NCBI GenBank assembly: GCA_034430215.1
Contig: DAOUFE010000044.1
Span: forward strand, 1 to 64,000
DNA from: UBA4782 sp034430215
Lineage (GTDB): Bacteria; Chloroflexota; Anaerolineae; Anaerolineales; Anaerolineaceae
Direction of reading: 5' to 3'
DNA: 64,000 nt
The translations under genes and the position numbers were made by a program. Below are positions 7,241-15,798 of this stretch, piece by piece. Under the pieces are notes generated by a model. That model was not told where the DNA came from. It was given only the letters and a program-made list of their open reading frames with translations, and made no database searches. The first letter of the stretch is position 1. Each line of letters begins with the position of its first letter.

Positions 7241-8572
7241 CTAGTATCCCCATAAATTCCTGGTAATTGCACTCCATGCAGGCAACTCTTCGGGAGTGTC
7301 AGGGTAGGCAAGGTAATGTGATTTAAGTTGGGTTGAATACATGTAAAGATTATTCAGTAATTGATAGCTGTTCTCCGAAAATTTCCCCTCTTGTATGCCT
7401 TGCTTCAATTGCTGGCAAATAGCTTCCCATCGTTCAGGAGGGAGATTCAACTCATAATTCAGGTTAAGATATTCATAGTCTTCTGCACAAAAGATAATCT
7501 TGTGCTGATATAGATAATCAATTTCATTTTTTGGTAGACCATTTACCGGAAACAAGAAACCCATTACCCCTGCAAATTTAGCTCCCTGCCCGTGGAAATA
7601 ACGTATGTTGTAATCCCATAGTCCTTTTGCGCTTACATCATTTTTCTTGAGGGCTTCTACAATAACTTCTTTGGCAATTTTACATGCTGTGAATCCGCTG
7701 GTGATGCCTTCACCAGAGAAGGCTTTATTTTGGTAAACGCTATCACCTACACCAGCAAAACCATTGCCCACATAAGAGACTGGAGCACGCCGGTAAGGTG
7801 AACATCCTGCCCTTTTTGCAACCAATCTGCCTGGGTCGCCGTAGGTTGATTCCCGCCACTGAGTTAGTGCATTCCAGGCGGTTTCTACACTGCCGGGCGC
7901 AATGATGCCAAGGATGACGCCATCTCCATAGGACTTGTTCCAAAAGCCTGGTGCGCCAAGAAAGGTATTATTATCCGTTGGAAAACCTGAAGGGATTTGA
8001 TCCCGCAATTCTAGAGTACAAAAGAAAGTTTGCTCTGGTGGAACTGGACAATTCTCCACACCAAAATCATCTGGTAAATGTGTTCGCACAGCACCGGAAA
8101 TTCCTGAAGCATCAATGGTAATTTTTGCATGTGCTTCAAAAGGTTCACCCGCACAGATTCCACTGACTCCGCAACAGAAACCTTCTTTTATAATAGTGTC
8201 ATTTACTCGAGCATTTTCAACAATCCTGCCCCCCGATTGAAGAATATACCCATGTAAGCGCTGCACAAAAGCAGGCATGTTAACAATATAAAATGGGTAT
8301 TGCACACTAAAATAGCTGCTGCCATCAACCGACCAGACTTTGTTAGCAGGCACCAAATGGATTTTTTCGGGAGGAATTGGATGGGGAATTTGAAACTCAT
8401 CGAAACGGATCTGGTCAACATGAACGACCTCGATATGGGTGCCTACCTTTTTTAAAGGCAAAGCTTCAAGCAGCAGGACATCACAACCAGATTGTGCCAG
8501 TTGCCATCCCAGGTATGAACCTGTAGGACCTGCACCCACAATCAGCACATCTGCATTGAAAGATCGAGCCAT
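7241..8572 (-). CDS. FAD-dependent oxidoreductase (geranylgeranyl reductase-like)
   Basis: 443 residues from the ATG at 8572, which has GGAGG 6 bases upstream; a start 18 bases earlier lacks this. The Rossmann FAD motif VGAGPTGSYLGWQLAQSG is at about residues 12-29, followed by an acidic residue (LLLEAL). A second FAD motif, YVGNGFAGVGDSVY (about 265-278), with nearby GEGITSG, fits the geranylgeranyl-reductase/aromatic hydroxylase superfamily. The substrate is unknown. It is the first gene of an operon with the GxGYxYP protein (8-base gap) and a sugar symporter, so oxidation of a sugar-derived compound is one possibility; lipid reduction is another. Confidence 0.8.
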   Translation of the reverse strand: MARSFNADVLIVGAGPTGSYLGWQLAQSGCDVLLLEALPLKKVGTHIEVVHVDQIRFDEFQIPHPIPPEKIHLVPANKVWSVDGSSYFSVQYPFYIVNMPAFVQRLHGYILQSGGRIVENARVNDTIIKEGFCCGVSGICAGEPFEAHAKITIDASGISGAVRTHLPDDFGVENCPVPPEQTFFCTLELRDQIPSGFPTDNNTFLGAPGFWNKSYGDGVILGIIAPGSVETAWNALTQWRESTYGDPGRLVAKRAGCSPYRRAPVSYVGNGFAGVGDSVYQNKAFSGEGITSGFTACKIAKEVIVEALKKNDVSAKGLWDYNIRYFHGQGAKFAGVMGFLFPVNGLPKNEIDYLYQHKIIFCAEDYEYLNLNYELNLPPERWEAICQQLKQGIQEGKFSENSYQLLNNLYMYSTQLKSHYLAYPDTPEELPAWSAITRNLWGY

Positions 8573-8668
8573 TGGGTACCTCCAGAACAATGATATATAA
8601 ATCTTGGTTGAACCACCAGATTATTTATTGGTTAATGAATTGTCATGCAAAAATGAGTAAAAAGCAAT

Positions 8669-8690
8669 TCAGCGAGGATATCCTCGCTGA
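8669..8690 (-). terminator. 22-base perfect palindrome (terminator of the small membrane gene)
   Basis: The arms CAGCGAGGAT and ATCCTCGCTG are perfectly self-complementary. On the minus strand the palindrome is followed by ATTGCTTTTT, as expected for termination after the gene ending at 8699. It separates that gene from the FAD operon. Confidence 0.7.
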
Positions 8691-8698
8691 TTAATGTA

Positions 8699-9103
8699 TT
8701 ACGAAGTTTGTGTCCGGAGGTAGGTATTTCTTACTTCAGGGAGATCGCACATCCAAATGATCAAAGCAGACAATAGCATCGATGCGACAGACAGGCAAAA
8801 ATAAAGAGTGTTGAATACTTGAACACCGTTTGAGTTGTAAGTGGCGTGAGGCATTAACAGCATAAGACGGCTGATGATATTGAATCCCTGAGAAAAGGAA
8901 ATGAGATACCATGGCCATAATGCCTGACTATGTCGGATAGTAACCTGGATCACCGCCACTAACGCAAATACTGCCAACAATAATGGCAACCACCATTCTT
9001 GTGTTGAAAAGGAGTAAGACGATGGGGGCAGCATGAGCAGTGGAATAAACTGAAGAATTAATACAATTGTTACGACTTTTGAATTTGAAAAAAGTCGGCG
9101 CAA
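8699..9103 (-). CDS. Small integral membrane protein, unknown function
   Basis: 134 residues with four predicted membrane segments (about 10-28, 38-58, 65-85, 95-117), a basic N-terminus and a short polar tail. I do not recognise a family. Translation starts at TTG 9103, supported by GGAGG 5 bases upstream; there is no ATG alternative near. A divergent promoter region lies upstream, and a palindromic terminator downstream makes it look monocistronic. Confidence 0.75.
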   Translation of the reverse strand: MRRLFSNSKVVTIVLILQFIPLLMLPPSSYSFSTQEWWLPLLLAVFALVAVIQVTIRHSQALWPWYLISFSQGFNIISRLMLLMPHATYNSNGVQVFNTLYFCLSVASMLLSALIIWMCDLPEVRNTYLRTQTS

Positions 9104-9144
9104 GACTGCCTCCTTGAACTGTGGTTTCTGGATATTAAATAATA

Positions 9145-9174
9145 ATGTTACTATATAAATTTCATAATTGTCAA
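9145..9174 (-). promoter_or_regulatory. Promoter of the small membrane protein gene
   Basis: Read on the minus strand: TTGACA (9174-9169), an 18-base spacer, and TAACAT (9150-9145). It is placed 42 bases before the TTG start and lies back-to-back with the plus-strand promoter at 9197. Confidence 0.6.
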
Positions 9175-9196
9175 GAAATTTACCTTTATTAAATAC

Positions 9197-9225
9197 TTGA
9201 CAGTTCCTTTTCTTTCCAGTATAGT
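9197..9225 (+). promoter_or_regulatory. Promoter of the liv-type transporter operon
   Basis: TTGACA (9197-9202), 17 bases, TATAGT (9220-9225): a near-consensus housekeeping promoter. Transcription would begin near 9232, giving a 5' UTR of about 200 bases before the binding-protein gene. Confidence 0.82.
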
Positions 9226-9320
9226 AACAAATTAATTCAACATTTTACCTTTCATCAAGAATATTTACCCTTTTCACTATCTTTATCAAACTATTTATTA
9301 GTGAAATCCATTTTTGGGAT

Positions 9321-9386
9321 AAAGGAGGTGGTCCTTTAATTATATATTTTTAAAATTGTAAGCCGGAATGAGCAACCGTAGCTTAC
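9321..9386 (+). promoter_or_regulatory. Structured 5' leader of the liv-type operon
   Basis: AAAGGA-GGTGG-TCCTTT (9321-9337) is a small hairpin containing a perfect Shine-Dalgarno sequence with no gene behind it. A second hairpin, GTAAGC-CGG / CCG-TA-GCTTAC (9358-9386), follows. The true ribosome-binding site GGAGGAG is further down at about 9421. The role is unknown. Confidence 0.45.
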
Positions 9387-9434
9387 CAGAAGTTTCAACA
9401 CATTCGCCAAACTAAAAATCGGAGGAGATCTACG

Positions 9435-10604
9435 ATGAAAAAGTTAAGATTAGTATCGATAGTGATCATCGCTATCATACTGTTGACTGCCTGTAAACCT
9501 TCAGGCGAGACGACCACAGAGGCGCAGAAAGAATTGAAAATCGCAATTCTTGCTCCTTTGTCGGGTCCAGTGCCAACTTTCGGTGTATCAACACGTGATG
9601 GTGCACTTCAGGCAATTGAAGAACGGAATGCCAAGGGTGGTGTGCTTGGGATGAAGATCGTTCCAATTGTTGAAGATAGCCAATGCACCCCCGACCCTGC
9701 ATTAAACGCTGCCAACAAGGTAATTGATCAGGATGGTGTTCACTACATCATTGGAGAAGTTTGCTCAAAAGCCTCCATCCCTGTTTCTGAAATTGCTAAC
9801 GCAAAAGGTGTTCTGCAGATCAGCCCTACTTCAACAAATCCAAGTGTTGTAAGAGATGCTACCGGTAATGTCAAACCCTATTCTTTTGTGGCATGCTTTA
9901 ACGATGACACTCAGGGTAAAGTAGGTGCGCAATTTGCGCTAAATGATCTGAAAGCAAAAACCGCTTTTATCCTGTTTGACCAATCAAATGACTACGTGAA
10001 AGGTCTGTCAGAATACTTTGAAAAGTATTTTGTTGAAGGCGGCGGAACCATCGTTGGCAAAGAAACTTACACAGCAAAAGACACAGATTTTTCAGCTATC
10101 CTTGCGAAAGTTGCTGATGCAAAGCCCGATATGGTTTACCTCCCTGACTATTACAACATCGTCAACCTGGTAACGAAACAAGCGAAAGAAAAGGGCATTA
10201 CCGCCCCGTTCATGGGTGGAGATGGCTGGGACTCCCCAGATCTTGACCCCGCAGCGGCAGATGGTGGTTTCTTTACCAACCACTATTCTCCAGCAGAAGA
10301 TCGTGCAATTGTGCAGAACTTCGTAACGACCTATAGCGAAAAGTACAAAGATGACAAAGGCAACCCACGCCCACCTGATGCTTTAGCTGCTCTGGCTTAT
10401 GACGCTGCAAATATTCTGTTTGACTCAATTGAAAAAGCTGGTGTAGATGATCCCGCGAAAGTAAAAGATGCAATGGCTTCTGGTACTTTCGAAGTTGTAT
10501 CTGGTACGATCACCTTCGATGCTTTCCATACTCCAGTAAAACCTGTCTTTATCAATCATGTAACTAATGGACAGGTCGAGTTCTTCAAACAGATCGTCCC
10601 ATAG
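9435..10604 (+). CDS. livJ: Branched-chain amino acid-type ABC transporter, substrate-binding lipoprotein
   Basis: 389 residues with a lipoprotein signal ending in the lipobox LLTAC (Cys about residue 20), then a short Thr/Glu linker. The mature part is a type I periplasmic binding fold: ELKIAILAPLSGPVPTFGVSTRDG at the start of lobe 1, and VYLPDYYNIVNLVTKQAKEKG and MGGDGWDSPDLDP in the middle. This is the HAAT (Leu/Ile/Val or related amide/urea) family; the ligand cannot be decided from sequence. ATG with GGAGGAG upstream. A strong hairpin separates it from the permease genes, consistent with higher expression of the binding protein. Confidence 0.9.
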   Translation: MKKLRLVSIVIIAIILLTACKPSGETTTEAQKELKIAILAPLSGPVPTFGVSTRDGALQAIEERNAKGGVLGMKIVPIVEDSQCTPDPALNAANKVIDQDGVHYIIGEVCSKASIPVSEIANAKGVLQISPTSTNPSVVRDATGNVKPYSFVACFNDDTQGKVGAQFALNDLKAKTAFILFDQSNDYVKGLSEYFEKYFVEGGGTIVGKETYTAKDTDFSAILAKVADAKPDMVYLPDYYNIVNLVTKQAKEKGITAPFMGGDGWDSPDLDPAAADGGFFTNHYSPAEDRAIVQNFVTTYSEKYKDDKGNPRPPDALAALAYDAANILFDSIEKAGVDDPAKVKDAMASGTFEVVSGTITFDAFHTPVKPVFINHVTNGQVEFFKQIVP

Positions 10605-10624
10605 GTTTTCCATATAATTTTGAA

Positions 10625-10653
10625 CATGGAGGATGACATTGTCATCCTCCATG
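10625..10653 (+). terminator. Hairpin between binding-protein and permease genes
   Basis: CATGGAGGATGAC (10625-10637) and GTCATCCTCCATG (10641-10653) form a perfect 13-bp stem with an ATT loop and an AT-rich tail. It probably gives partial termination or 3'-end protection of the binding-protein mRNA. Confidence 0.7.
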
Positions 10654-10684
10654 ATTATTTATCTTTTCATTTTCAGGAAAAAAT

Positions 10685-11809
10685 ATGCGAAAACTTTCTT
10701 TAAGTCCAACAAGCAAACCGATCAAAAGTAAAAAGCCACCACTCGATTGGGTGGGGAAAGGCTTTTTACTTATTCTTACCATAGCAGTCGCCTATATTCT
10801 CATCAAGAACCTTATTGATGATCCCAGCTTGTTTATTCAAATAATTTTAAGTGGGTTGCAGCTTGGTTTTGTCTACGCTCTTATTGCTTTAGGTTACACC
10901 ATGGTTTATGGCATAGTAAAACTCATCAATTTTGCACATGGTGATGTGTTCATGGTTGGTGCCTTTACAAGCTTCTATGCCGTTACCAGATTTAATCTTC
11001 ATTTATGGCCAATGTCGGTTTTCCCGAATATGCCAAGGTCATTGGTAGAAATCATCGGTTCGATCACAGTCATTCTTTTATCCATGTTGGTTTGTACATT
11101 ATTGGCAATAACCATTGAGCGTGTTGCTTATAAGCCATTACGCGATGCACCTAGAATTGCTGCTTTAATCACTGCAATTGGTATATCATTCTTCCTGGAA
11201 TTCTTTGGTGCCCTTAATTTTGTATATTCGCCCCGATTCATTCCTTATGAACGACCTTTCGAGGTAGTTGCATGGTACATCAAAGATGGGGTACATCTCT
11301 TAAAACCAGGTGTAGAAGCACCTGTAGGTAGCATTACCTTTTCCAACATTTTTATTATCATTGTTGCAGCTTCAATACTTGTGCAGATATTCTTACAGTT
11401 TTTGGTTCATAGAACAAAAATTGGTGTTGCCATGCGGGCAACCTCCTTTGATAAACCAACTGCCAGGTTAATGGGTATCAATGTAGATGGGATCATTTCC
11501 TTCACATTCGCAATTGGTGCTGCTTTTGCTGGGCTGGGCGGTGTGCTTTATGCCATCGCTTATAGCTCCATTTGGACTCAGCTTGGTATTTTACCGGGCT
11601 TGAAAGCCTTTGTGGCAGCGGTATTGGGAGGGATTGGAAGCATACCTGGTGCTTTTGTGGGAGCCTTGATTATGGGTCAGGCTGAAGCAATGACAATGGG
11701 ATACATTTCGACACCGATGCGTGATGCAGTTGCTTTCACGATTTTAATCATTGTTCTACTGATCCGCCCAACTGGTCTATTTGGTGAACCTGAGAAAGAA
11801 AAGGCATAG
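10685..11809 (+). CDS. livH: Branched-chain amino acid-type ABC transporter permease LivH
   Basis: 374 residues with a cytoplasmic Lys-rich start and about eight to nine membrane helices. LivH hallmarks are LGYTMVYGIVKLINFAHGDVFMVGAF (about 72-97), the EAA-like loop TKIGVAMRATSFDKPTARLMGIN and AVLGGIGSIPGAFVGALIMG near the end. It forms half of the membrane channel with LivM. The start ATG has only a weak CAGGAAAAA upstream. LivM follows after 8 bases. Confidence 0.93.
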   Translation: MRKLSLSPTSKPIKSKKPPLDWVGKGFLLILTIAVAYILIKNLIDDPSLFIQIILSGLQLGFVYALIALGYTMVYGIVKLINFAHGDVFMVGAFTSFYAVTRFNLHLWPMSVFPNMPRSLVEIIGSITVILLSMLVCTLLAITIERVAYKPLRDAPRIAALITAIGISFFLEFFGALNFVYSPRFIPYERPFEVVAWYIKDGVHLLKPGVEAPVGSITFSNIFIIIVAASILVQIFLQFLVHRTKIGVAMRATSFDKPTARLMGINVDGIISFTFAIGAAFAGLGGVLYAIAYSSIWTQLGILPGLKAFVAAVLGGIGSIPGAFVGALIMGQAEAMTMGYISTPMRDAVAFTILIIVLLIRPTGLFGEPEKEKA

Positions 11810-11817
11810 GAGATATT

Positions 11818-13185
11818 ATGGGAATCGAATTTATTCTCGGGTCGTTAGTCAAGATTGGAGTGCTGCTCGGATACCTGTATGGCTTGTTATGGGTTATGGG
11901 GCATTCAAAAAAGTGGGTAAAAATTGTTGGTGTAATTGCAGCGTTTGGTATAGTCCAATTAGCTCTTACAAAATTTGGAGAGTTTCAGCTCCTCAACAAC
12001 TTTGACCAGGGTCTCTTGTTCCAGGCCTGTACCATGACCATGGTTGCTCTGGGTTTGAATTTGATCTATGGCTTCAATGGTCAATTCAGTCTTGGTCAAT
12101 GGGGTTTTTATGGCATTGGTGCTTACTGTGCGGCGGATATCACCTTCCGCTGGACGAATGGTGATGCACGTGGTCTGCTGGTGGTTGGTTTGGGCACCAT
12201 TTTAGCAGGGCTGGCTATCTGGGGAATAGGAAAATTCTTGAAACGACTGAGAGGCATTCCGGTCCTTTCAGCATTCACCTTTTATATTATTGGTGTAGTG
12301 GCAGCAGGTGCACTGGCAGTCCTGATTGGTAATCTCATCAATCCGCTTCTGTCGCCGTTGTTAGGAACCATTAGTGCGCCAGGTATCTTGAATTCCAAAG
12401 TAGCCATTCAAGTGGTATTCTTCTTTGCAGTGATCTTTGCGGGTGTTTTTGCCGCTGAAGTCAGCTTCTTGTTTGGCTTACCAGTGCTCACGTTGGGTAG
12501 TGATTACTTTGGTATTGCAACCCTGGGTTTCACGATTGTGGTAAATACTCTCATGGTCAACTCAGATACCATTCTTCCATTCCCTGAAATGAAAGGGGGG
12601 CGCGGAATGATCGGTATACCAAAACTGACCACCTGGTTCTGGGCATTTTTCTTCATGGTGTTAGTGATCATCATCCTGCGTAACCTCATCCGGTCAAGTA
12701 CAGGTCGTGCCATTATGTCGGTGCGTGAAGATGAAACAGCAGCCAAAGCCATGGGAATCGATGTTGCTAGTAATAAACTGCTTTCATTTGTCATCGGCAG
12801 CTTTTTCGCTGGAGTTGGTGGAGCAGTGTACGCGCACTATATCGGTTTTCTCAGCCCAGGTACGTTCGATTTTCTGGTTGGATTCAACCCGCTGATCATT
12901 GTGGTATTTGGTGGTTTGGGTAGTATGACAGGTACCATTACCGCTTCCTTCGGATGGATCTTTTTCCTTGAAGGACTGCTTCGCGTGTTATTAAGTCAGA
13001 TGGGCACTGAAGCTCCAACCTGGCGGTATGTTCTTTACCCGATCACATTGCTGATGTTGATGCTTATTCGCCCTCAGGGGTTGTTGGGTACAGTGGAATG
13101 GGGATTCTTAAAAGCTGAAAAATTTGGGCTTGGCAAAAAGAATGAACCAAAACCTACCACTAACGCCCCGGCAGCGAGCTCATAA
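11818..13185 (+). CDS. livM: Branched-chain amino acid-type ABC transporter permease LivM
   Basis: 455 residues, about ten membrane segments. Typical motifs are ALGLNLIYGFNGQFSLGQWGFYGIGAY (about 76-101), GSDYFGIATLGFTIVV and the cytoplasmic loop STGRAIMSVREDETAAKAMGI, then VFGGLGSMTGTITAS. It pairs with LivH. It is somewhat long for LivM because of an extra pair of hydrophobic segments in the middle (about 120-175). ATG with GGAGATATT upstream. The C-terminus is Pro/Ala-rich and ends just before the LivG start. Confidence 0.93.
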   Translation: MGIEFILGSLVKIGVLLGYLYGLLWVMGHSKKWVKIVGVIAAFGIVQLALTKFGEFQLLNNFDQGLLFQACTMTMVALGLNLIYGFNGQFSLGQWGFYGIGAYCAADITFRWTNGDARGLLVVGLGTILAGLAIWGIGKFLKRLRGIPVLSAFTFYIIGVVAAGALAVLIGNLINPLLSPLLGTISAPGILNSKVAIQVVFFFAVIFAGVFAAEVSFLFGLPVLTLGSDYFGIATLGFTIVVNTLMVNSDTILPFPEMKGGRGMIGIPKLTTWFWAFFFMVLVIIILRNLIRSSTGRAIMSVREDETAAKAMGIDVASNKLLSFVIGSFFAGVGGAVYAHYIGFLSPGTFDFLVGFNPLIIVVFGGLGSMTGTITASFGWIFFLEGLLRVLLSQMGTEAPTWRYVLYPITLLMLMLIRPQGLLGTVEWGFLKAEKFGLGKKNEPKPTTNAPAASS

Positions 13186-13198
13186 GGTGGAGGAAACT

Positions 13199-13996
13199 AT
13201 GGAAAAAACAAATAATACCTCCGCTATACTTCAAATTGAGAAACTAACAAAATATTTTGGTGGTCTTTGTGCGGTAAAGTCATTTGACTTGACTTTGAAC
13301 AAAGGTGATCTGGCTGGACTTATTGGTCCTAATGGTGCTGGAAAAACCACCGTTTTTAACCTGATCACCGGTTTATATGTGCCTACCGAAGGCCAAATCA
13401 GGTTGAATAATGAAAGCATTGTAGGTTTCGAACCTTTTGAGATCACGCAAATGGGTATAGCCCGTACATTTCAAAATATTCGTCTGTTTCCAAACCTGAC
13501 GGTATTGGATAATGTGCGCATAGCATACCATGCACATATTGGGTACAGTTTCGCTGACAGCATTTTCCGAACTGCCAGATATAACAAAGAGGAGAAAGCT
13601 CTGGTTGAGCGAGCGCGAGAATTCCTTGGAATATTCCAATTGGAAGGGATCCAGGATGAACTGGCAAAGAATCTACCTTACGGCGAGCAGCGCAGGGTAG
13701 AAATCGCACGTGCTTTAGCATGCAATCCGCATGTACTGCTGCTCGATGAGCCGGCTGCAGGAATGAACCCCCGTGAGATCATCAACTTGATGGATCTGAT
13801 CCATTTCATCCATGACCGTTTTGATCTGACAATCCTGCTAATTGAACATCAAATGCGGGTGGTGATGGGTATTTGCCAGCACATATCCGTGATGGATTTT
13901 GGAGAAGTGATCGCCAGAGGCACCCCAAAGGAGATCCAGGATAACCCACGTGTCGTTGAAGCTTACCTGGGAAAAGGAGCCGCCAATGTTTCTTGA
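13199..13996 (+). CDS. livG: Branched-chain amino acid-type ABC transporter ATPase LivG
   Basis: 265 residues from the ATG at 13199, backed by GGTGGAGGAAA; an in-frame upstream start at 13124 lies inside livM and is not used. Walker A is GPNGAGKTT (about 44-52), the signature LPYGEQRRVEIARAL, Walker B LLLDEPAAGM, and the C-terminal HAAT-specific region ends AYLGKGA. One of two nucleotide-binding subunits that power the LivHM channel. Its stop overlaps the livF start by 11 bases, so translation is coupled. Confidence 0.94.
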   Translation: MEKTNNTSAILQIEKLTKYFGGLCAVKSFDLTLNKGDLAGLIGPNGAGKTTVFNLITGLYVPTEGQIRLNNESIVGFEPFEITQMGIARTFQNIRLFPNLTVLDNVRIAYHAHIGYSFADSIFRTARYNKEEKALVERAREFLGIFQLEGIQDELAKNLPYGEQRRVEIARALACNPHVLLLDEPAAGMNPREIINLMDLIHFIHDRFDLTILLIEHQMRVVMGICQHISVMDFGEVIARGTPKEIQDNPRVVEAYLGKGAANVS

Positions 13997-14693
13997 AGTC
14001 GAAAATCTCAATGTATATTATGGCGCTATCCATGCTTTGCATGGTGTCTCGTTCCAGGTAGAAGAGGGTGAGATTGTAACCCTGATTGGGGCAAATGGCG
14101 CAGGTAAATCTACAACATTAAGGACGATCTCTGGTTTATTGCAACCACGAACTGGCTCTGTAAAATTCAAGGGAAAGGATATTACCACAACCCCCGCGGA
14201 GCAGATCGTTCGATTGGGTATCAGCCAGGTGCCCGAAGGGCGTAAAATTTTTGCCCCGTTGACCGTTCGAGAAAACCTGATAATGGGTGCCTATACTCGA
14301 GAAGATAAGAATGAGATCGAACAATCGATGTCTCGAGTATTTGCCAGTTTCCCCCGTTTGAAAGAGCGTATTGATCAACTGGGAGGAACACTTTCTGGTG
14401 GCGAGCAGCAAATGTTAGCAACGGGTCGTGGCTTAATGAGCAAACCATCTCTCCTATTACTGGATGAACCCTCCATGGGACTGAGTCCAATCCTGGTGGA
14501 AGAAATCTTCCGCATCATCCAAGAGATCAATAAGCAAGGTACAACAATTTTGCTGGTAGAACAGAACGCACTAATGGCACTCTCCATCTCTCACCGGGCG
14601 TATGTATTGGAAACGGGGCGGGTTGTGCTCTCTGGGAATGCAAAGGAAGTAGCAGAGAATCCGCAAGTGAAATCAGCGTATTTGGGAATATAA
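13986..14693 (+). CDS. livF: Branched-chain amino acid-type ABC transporter ATPase LivF
   Basis: 235 residues from the ATG at 13986, just after AAAGGAGCC at the end of livG. Walker A GANGAGKST (about 36-44), signature LSGGEQQMLATGRGLM, Walker B LLLDEPSMGLSP, and the LivF ending NPQVKSAYLGI. Normal length for the family. It is the last gene of the five-gene operon and is followed by a bidirectional terminator facing lexA. Confidence 0.94.
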   Translation: MFLEVENLNVYYGAIHALHGVSFQVEEGEIVTLIGANGAGKSTTLRTISGLLQPRTGSVKFKGKDITTTPAEQIVRLGISQVPEGRKIFAPLTVRENLIMGAYTREDKNEIEQSMSRVFASFPRLKERIDQLGGTLSGGEQQMLATGRGLMSKPSLLLLDEPSMGLSPILVEEIFRIIQEINKQGTTILLVEQNALMALSISHRAYVLETGRVVLSGNAKEVAENPQVKSAYLGI

Positions 14694-14742
14694 ACGAAAA
14701 AAATAATTGTCCCTTTACTTAAAATGATAATTGTCAGTGAAG

Positions 14743-14771
14743 AAAAAGAGCCTTTGAAAAGGCTCTTTTTT
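14743..14771. terminator. Bidirectional terminator between livF and lexA
   Basis: AAAAAGAGCCTTT (14743-14755) and AAAGGCTCTTTTT (14758-14770) form a near-perfect stem with A/T tracts on both flanks, serving the convergent livF and lexA genes. Confidence 0.9.
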
Positions 14772-14799
14772 CTAATTCATTTATTGCGTAATTTCTGGT

Positions 14800-15516
14800 T
14801 TATTGGCTGTGAACCTGTCGAATGACAAGAACAACTTTTCCCATGATGCGCAAGTGACGCTGATCGTTTATATAAATCGGTTTCATCGTTGGATTGGCAG
14901 GCTGAAGCCGGATGCGATTGCTTTCTTTATAAAAATACTTCAGGGTTGTCTCATCTTTATCATCCAACCAAACCGCAACCATCTCACCATTGTTAGCTTC
15001 CTTGGCAGGTTTCATGATTACAATATCACCATCATTGATCATGGCATCGATCATGGAATCTCCCTGGACTTCCAATGCAAAAAGGTCGTTGATATTTTCA
15101 CGAGTGCTTAACATACTGCGCGCAACCGCCACACTGCTTTCAGGATCAAAATAACGAACATCTGATCCCGGTACAGGAATAGGCTCACCAGCTACAACAC
15201 GACCAAGGATAGGGATGTCCAGGAGCTCGTGAACGGCGTCTGTGACACGATTGATGGTCTGTTTCACTGTGCTCCCGATGGATGAATTCAAGGGACGAAT
15301 AATTCGAATGCTGCGAGAGATATGTTGGTCGCGCTCGATATATTCCTTATCCTCCAATTGGCGAAGGTAGTAATCAACCAGAGAAGTGGAAGTGACTCCA
15401 ATATACTCACCAATTTCACGGATAGAAGGGCTGTACCCGTTTTCATCCTGAAACTTTATGAGAAAATCCATGATCTTTCGATGTCTATCGCTTATCCCTG
15501 CACTTTTTCTGGCCAT
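14800..15516 (-). CDS. lexA: LexA repressor
   Basis: 238 residues. N-terminal winged helix-turn-helix (YSPSIREIGEYIGVTSTSLVDYYLRQL, about 27-53), then the S24 self-cleaving protease domain. The Ala-Gly cleavage site is in GRVVAGEPIPVPGSD (about residue 105), the nucleophile Ser is in QGDSMIDAMI, and the general-base Lys in DETTLKYFYKE. LexA represses SOS genes and is cleaved with RecA help after DNA damage. ATG with AAAGGA upstream. Its own promoter contains a GAAC-N4-GTTC operator, showing autoregulation. A spacer of about 25 residues between domains is longer than in E. coli. Confidence 0.96.
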   Translation of the reverse strand: MARKSAGISDRHRKIMDFLIKFQDENGYSPSIREIGEYIGVTSTSLVDYYLRQLEDKEYIERDQHISRSIRIIRPLNSSIGSTVKQTINRVTDAVHELLDIPILGRVVAGEPIPVPGSDVRYFDPESSVAVARSMLSTRENINDLFALEVQGDSMIDAMINDGDIVIMKPAKEANNGEMVAVWLDDKDETTLKYFYKESNRIRLQPANPTMKPIYINDQRHLRIMGKVVLVIRQVHSQ

Positions 15517-15559
15517 TTTTCATTCCTTTCAATAATCATTGGTCATTTGTGCTAAGAAT

Positions 15560-15588
15560 ATAATAACAGAACAAACGTTCAGTGTCAA
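15560..15588 (-). promoter_or_regulatory. lexA promoter with embedded SOS box
   Basis: Minus strand: TTGACA (15588-15583), 17 bases, TATTAT (15565-15560). The spacer contains GAACAAACGTTC (15569-15580), matching the Gram-positive-type LexA box GAAC-N4-GTTC, so repressor and polymerase would compete for the same DNA. Confidence 0.88.
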
Positions 15589-15616
15589 GTAGTAAAAATA
15601 CCATATCCGGGTTTAG

Positions 15617-15645
15617 TTGACCATTCTTGTCGAATTAATTACAAT
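15617..15645 (+). promoter_or_regulatory. Promoter of the kamA operon
   Basis: TTGACC (15617-15622), 17 bases, TACAAT (15640-15645). Transcription would start near 15652, leaving a leader of about 147 bases before the kamA start. No further motif was recognised in the leader. Confidence 0.7.
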
Positions 15646-15798
15646 AGAAACATGAAAACATGGAAGCATCAAGTCCTCACCATAGGAAACTTTCGCACTG
15701 ATCATGATCCCCCAAAATATTGTTAACAATTCGTGCGTATTCACTCAGAAGCATGAGAATCGGACTGAATCTTTAAGGAATGAATATTTGGAGATCCT

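Noticed and set aside
13124..13198. N-terminal extension of livG
   Set aside because: It lies inside livM in another frame and has no ribosome-binding site; the ATG at 13199 does.
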